From assembly GCF_016591975.1 (NCBI RefSeq), contig NZ_AP024169.1, forward strand, positions 4,785,001-4,849,000: 64,000 nucleotides of DNA, written 5' to 3'. Made by a program: the position numbers and the translations under genes. How positions within the stretch are numbered: position 1 is the first letter of the stretch; each line of letters begins with the position of its first letter. The notes beneath the pieces are model-generated. The model was not told the DNA's origin. It searched no databases and saw only the letters and a program-made list of their open reading frames with translations. Below, in pieces: positions 61,363 to 64,000 of this stretch. The stretch comes from Anaeromicropila herbilytica. GTDB taxonomy: Bacteria; Bacillota; Clostridia; Lachnospirales; Lachnospiraceae.

Positions 61363-63066
61363 CTATTTATTTACATACTTTTGAATTACATTCCAGATGC
61401 TGTTCTTTTCGAAACCTAATCTCCATTCTGCTACTCCCGCAAGATTGCTTGCATTAATTAATTGCATTTTAGCCTCGATAGATTTCTCTTCTTCCAACCA
61501 TATTTTATAAGTGGCGCCATCTTTCTTATATTCAGCGTAATATTGCTTTGTAGTGTCATCCCATCTCTTCTTAGCTCCAGCTGCCTGCACTATATCTTCT
61601 GCCATAGGCATGGAATATGCTTCTGCACTTATTTTTGTCTCTCCATTTTCTGTTACTTCTTTCCAAAGTCTAGTGTAGAATGGAATTCCCATAACAATTT
61701 TATTCTTAGGAGCTAATTCCAATGTGTTTTTAATCGCTGTTTGTACATAACCTATAGAAGATACGGATCCACTTTCCTCTGAGGATGCCGTATGTTCATC
61801 ATATGCCATAATGATAATGTAATCAGCTACAACACCTTGTTCTTCTCTGTCATAGTATCTAGAATAAGGCATAGGTACATAATTATCTATCGATAATACA
61901 ATACCATTGTTTCGGCATTTTACTGACAGCTCTCGTATAAATTCAATGTAATGAATGCCTGTTTTTTGTTTTATATTTTCAAAATCTACATTGATACCAT
62001 CTAGGTTATATTGTATCGTTTTAGCGATTAATTCATTAATTAATTTTTCTCTACTTGATGTACGTGATAATACTTTATTTATATCAACTTCGACATTAAA
62101 GTCATCCACTAAGGCCCATACTTCAATCCCATTGTCATGCGCACGATTTACATAAGTATCACTAGCTAATGAAGAAATCTCACCATTGTTAGAAATAACA
62201 GAAAACCATGTAGGTGATATTGTTGTTAAACCTTTCGTATTCTCTAACATACCTAATAAGTTATTATTCGCTTGTTGGTTGGTAACTTGATGCCATACTA
62301 AATTAATCTTATAATCCTTTGTTATGCTTGAATAAGTAGGCTCTTCATAATTACTCTTTAATGTATTATAATAAGATGCTTTGACTTTATTGCTCTTAAT
62401 ATATCCGATAATACCATCCTTTGTGATAACCTTTGTGAAGTTATTCATAACCTTTTCACTTTTATCTACTAGGGTTAATTCATCCCCAGCTTTCACTTTA
62501 TCTAAAATATCACTTTTAATTGTAGGTTTATATCTTAGTTCAGTATCTTTTTCAACTGCAGTAGAGAGTACATCTCCCCATTTATATTGAACCACCACTC
62601 TATTTGGGTTCTTATATGCTTCATAAGTTAAATTTGAAAATTTCTTAACATAATCTAGGGCAACATATACATGGTCCCCATCAGTTTTTACAATAGCGTA
62701 ATCTAGACTACTCTTACTTTTATTTACATAATAATCCTTGCTTCCCACCTCTGTTTTAATAATCTCCGTAGGCGTTGTATAGATTAAAAGGTTCTCATTA
62801 TTATCCCAATAAAAACGCTTATTTAACTGACTTGCAACTGTATCATAATCCACATAGATTGTTCCATCTATTATGACACCCTTTTTATCATATATTTTAT
62901 CTTGTAGTATTAATACAACCTCATTACCGCTTGTATTAAAGTATTTCTTTAAACTCATAACCTTCTTACTTGGCGTAAATTTGATAATTAACACCGCTAT
63001 CACAGATACTACTATGATTAGGACTAGGAAAGTTACTATCGATAACTGCTTCTTTTTTCGCCTCAT
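61363..63066 (-). CDS. Membrane-anchored GH18 glycosidase with SH3-like domain
   Basis: 567 residues. Basic N-terminus and one membrane helix (about 10-30), a copper-amine-oxidase-N-like domain (about 45-165, 'DGTIYVDYDTVASQLNKRFYWDNNENLLIYTT'), an SH3b domain (about 170-232) and a GH18 barrel (about 250-567) with catalytic motif DGINVDFE (356-363, Glu363). Such proteins cleave N-acetylglucosamine links in peptidoglycan or chitin. With cwlD next to it a cell-wall or spore-cortex role fits. ATG after TTGGAGGTG. The frame extends 19 codons further without a better start. Confidence 0.88.
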   Translation of the reverse strand: MRRKKKQLSIVTFLVLIIVVSVIAVLIIKFTPSKKVMSLKKYFNTSGNEVVLILQDKIYDKKGVIIDGTIYVDYDTVASQLNKRFYWDNNENLLIYTTPTEIIKTEVGSKDYYVNKSKSSLDYAIVKTDGDHVYVALDYVKKFSNLTYEAYKNPNRVVVQYKWGDVLSTAVEKDTELRYKPTIKSDILDKVKAGDELTLVDKSEKVMNNFTKVITKDGIIGYIKSNKVKASYYNTLKSNYEEPTYSSITKDYKINLVWHQVTNQQANNNLLGMLENTKGLTTISPTWFSVISNNGEISSLASDTYVNRAHDNGIEVWALVDDFNVEVDINKVLSRTSSREKLINELIAKTIQYNLDGINVDFENIKQKTGIHYIEFIRELSVKCRNNGIVLSIDNYVPMPYSRYYDREEQGVVADYIIIMAYDEHTASSEESGSVSSIGYVQTAIKNTLELAPKNKIVMGIPFYTRLWKEVTENGETKISAEAYSMPMAEDIVQAAGAKKRWDDTTKQYYAEYKKDGATYKIWLEEEKSIEAKMQLINASNLAGVAEWRLGFEKNSIWNVIQKYVNK

Positions 63067-63229
63067 CCTTACACCTCCAACTTGGTCACTAACCATTATA
63101 TCATTCTTTTTTCTAACCGTCATTACTTAATTCGACTTATTTACAAAACTTTTCTATCTATTTTAATCTATCATTATATATTTTAAATGAATTATTAACT
63201 ATAACCCTATATCTTTTCTAGATACTTCA

Positions 63230-64000
63230 CTAAGAAATATATTCATTTTCTATAATTTGCTTCATCTCTTCTCCAATGAGAGATGATTTTACATAGACTG
63301 CTTCTTTAGCCCCATCTGTTAAGGTCAGCTCCATAAAATTAGCTTCTCCTATTGAAAAGAATCCATATACTTTTCTTTTCTCTTTTATTAATGTAACACT
63401 TTGAATTATCTGTTTTGGTATAATGTGAATATCACCTAGGTCAAAACTAATGATCCAGTTCTTCAATAGTTTTGTTTTACCTGATTCATAAATTTTCTCT
63501 GATAATACTTCTTTATTAATGGAATCCAGTATTTCTTGTATATTTCCGTAATTCACTAGTTTCTTAACAGCTTTATCTCTTGTTATCAGCTTCACTTGAA
63601 GAAGGGATAACACTAGGTATACTAGGCTTATTATAACGATTAACATAAATAATGCCCATAATAAATACATCTCCATACGATCTGATTTAGCTTCATTCAA
63701 AATGATATCCGATACTCCATATTCCTCTAAAAATTCTGTTTTTTCGGAATCATAATCTTTCGATACCTTTTCAATAAGTTTCCAATCCTTTTGCATATTT
63801 GCGGTAAAACTATAATTATTAATCTCTGACTTAGGACTCTCCTTATTGCCATCAGAGTCTTTCGCTGGAACAAAAACAAAATACTTGGTATCATCTAATG
63901 TCAATGCATAACAATTATATATTATTTCATTACTCTCATTTGTCTTGTAGTATCCGGTGAACTCTAAATTTACGTGCTTAAAACGAACATAATCAACACC
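63230..64000 (-). CDS. Membrane protein of unknown function (5' end outside window)
   Basis: The frame is open from the stop at 63230 to the window edge, so 256 residues are seen and the start is beyond 64000. The first annotated-looking start (TTG at 63904) is internal, since 32 more in-frame codons ('GVDYVRFKHVNLEFTGYYKTNESNE...') precede it. A soluble or extracytoplasmic part comes first, one strong membrane helix (about 112-134 of the visible part) and then a C-terminal domain with 'DIHIIPKQIIQSVTLIKEKRKVYGFFSIGEANF', like clostridial DUF6709-type proteins (tentative). Confidence 0.6.
   Translation of the reverse strand, partial: GVDYVRFKHVNLEFTGYYKTNESNEIIYNCYALTLDDTKYFVFVPAKDSDGNKESPKSEINNYSFTANMQKDWKLIEKVSKDYDSEKTEFLEEYGVSDIILNEAKSDRMEMYLLWALFMLIVIISLVYLVLSLLQVKLITRDKAVKKLVNYGNIQEILDSINKEVLSEKIYESGKTKLLKNWIISFDLGDIHIIPKQIIQSVTLIKEKRKVYGFFSIGEANFMELTLTDGAKEAVYVKSSLIGEEMKQIIENEYIS

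Noticed and set aside
63230..63904. TTG at 63904 as the true start of the last gene
   Set aside because: The frame stays open to the window edge with protein-like sequence, so the start lies outside.
1..64000. tRNA, rRNA and CRISPR arrays
   Set aside because: Looked for T-arm and CCA-like patterns, rRNA blocks and regularly spaced direct repeats. None were found by eye.

Overview
The window looks like chromosomal DNA of a low-GC, spore-forming, probably motile, plant- or gut-associated anaerobe of the Lachnospiraceae / Clostridium phytofermentans type. This is inferred from the protein flavour (rpoB/rpoC, EF-G and EF-Tu typical of clostridia), the AT-rich intergenic DNA, sporulation genes (spoIIID, ywmB-like, cwlD-like, a coat-like protein), flagellum-related genes (yvyF-like, fliD-like) and polysaccharide enzymes (GH3, GH31, GH18). 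No rRNA, tRNA or CRISPR array was seen.

Region by region: 1-5.1 kb holds a truncated lipoprotein gene, a yvyF-like zinc protein, recQ and two unknown genes. From 5.4 to 25.6 kb runs the large minus-strand translation/transcription cluster. Read in transcription order it is rpmG-secE-nusG-rplK-rplA, rplJ-rplL, rpoB-rpoC, then rpsL-rpsG-fusA-tuf. It is split into units by clear sigma-A promoters, an L10-type leader, two L1-type leader hairpins and intrinsic terminators. Between rpoC and rpsL sits a self-contained four-gene agr quorum-sensing locus (agrA-agrC-agrB-agrD). Its 44-residue AgrD precursor overlaps agrB by ATGA. From 26 to 40.5 kb lie an orphan FliD-like gene with a sigma-D-like promoter, an AraC-type response regulator, an HD-GYP protein, a LacI regulator with an operator-like site on its own promoter, a CHAP protein, GH3 and GH31 glycosidases, spoIIID, a YgjP-type metalloprotease and a small XRE regulator.

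From 40.5 to 46.1 kb there is a complete nucleoside catabolic operon (deoB, a YczE-like membrane protein, deoD, deoC, cdd, pdp). Its products convert purine and pyrimidine nucleosides to bases and sugar phosphates and then to acetaldehyde plus glyceraldehyde-3-phosphate. Next come an M29-type aminopeptidase, a large secreted protein with a degenerate C39-like tail, a methyltransferase, a zinc-ribbon membrane protein and proC.

The last 10 kb is envelope- and spore-related, with mobile DNA. It has a coat-like protein, a ywmB-like gene, a class B sortase fold that has lost its catalytic His, Cys and Arg, an ISL3-family insertion sequence beside an ISL3-end-like palindrome, a sua5-ywlE-rpiB cluster (same order as Bacillus ywlC-E-F), a cwlD-like amidase, a GH18 protein and a truncated membrane protein. 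Three copies of a hairpin-rich intergenic repeat lie within about 5.4 kb here. One supplies the end of the sua5 reading frame and another lies over the ribosome binding site of the ywmB-like gene.

The most notable items are the embedded agr locus with its short precursor gene and G-rich 3' tail, the three-copy hairpin repeat and the catalytically dead sortase.
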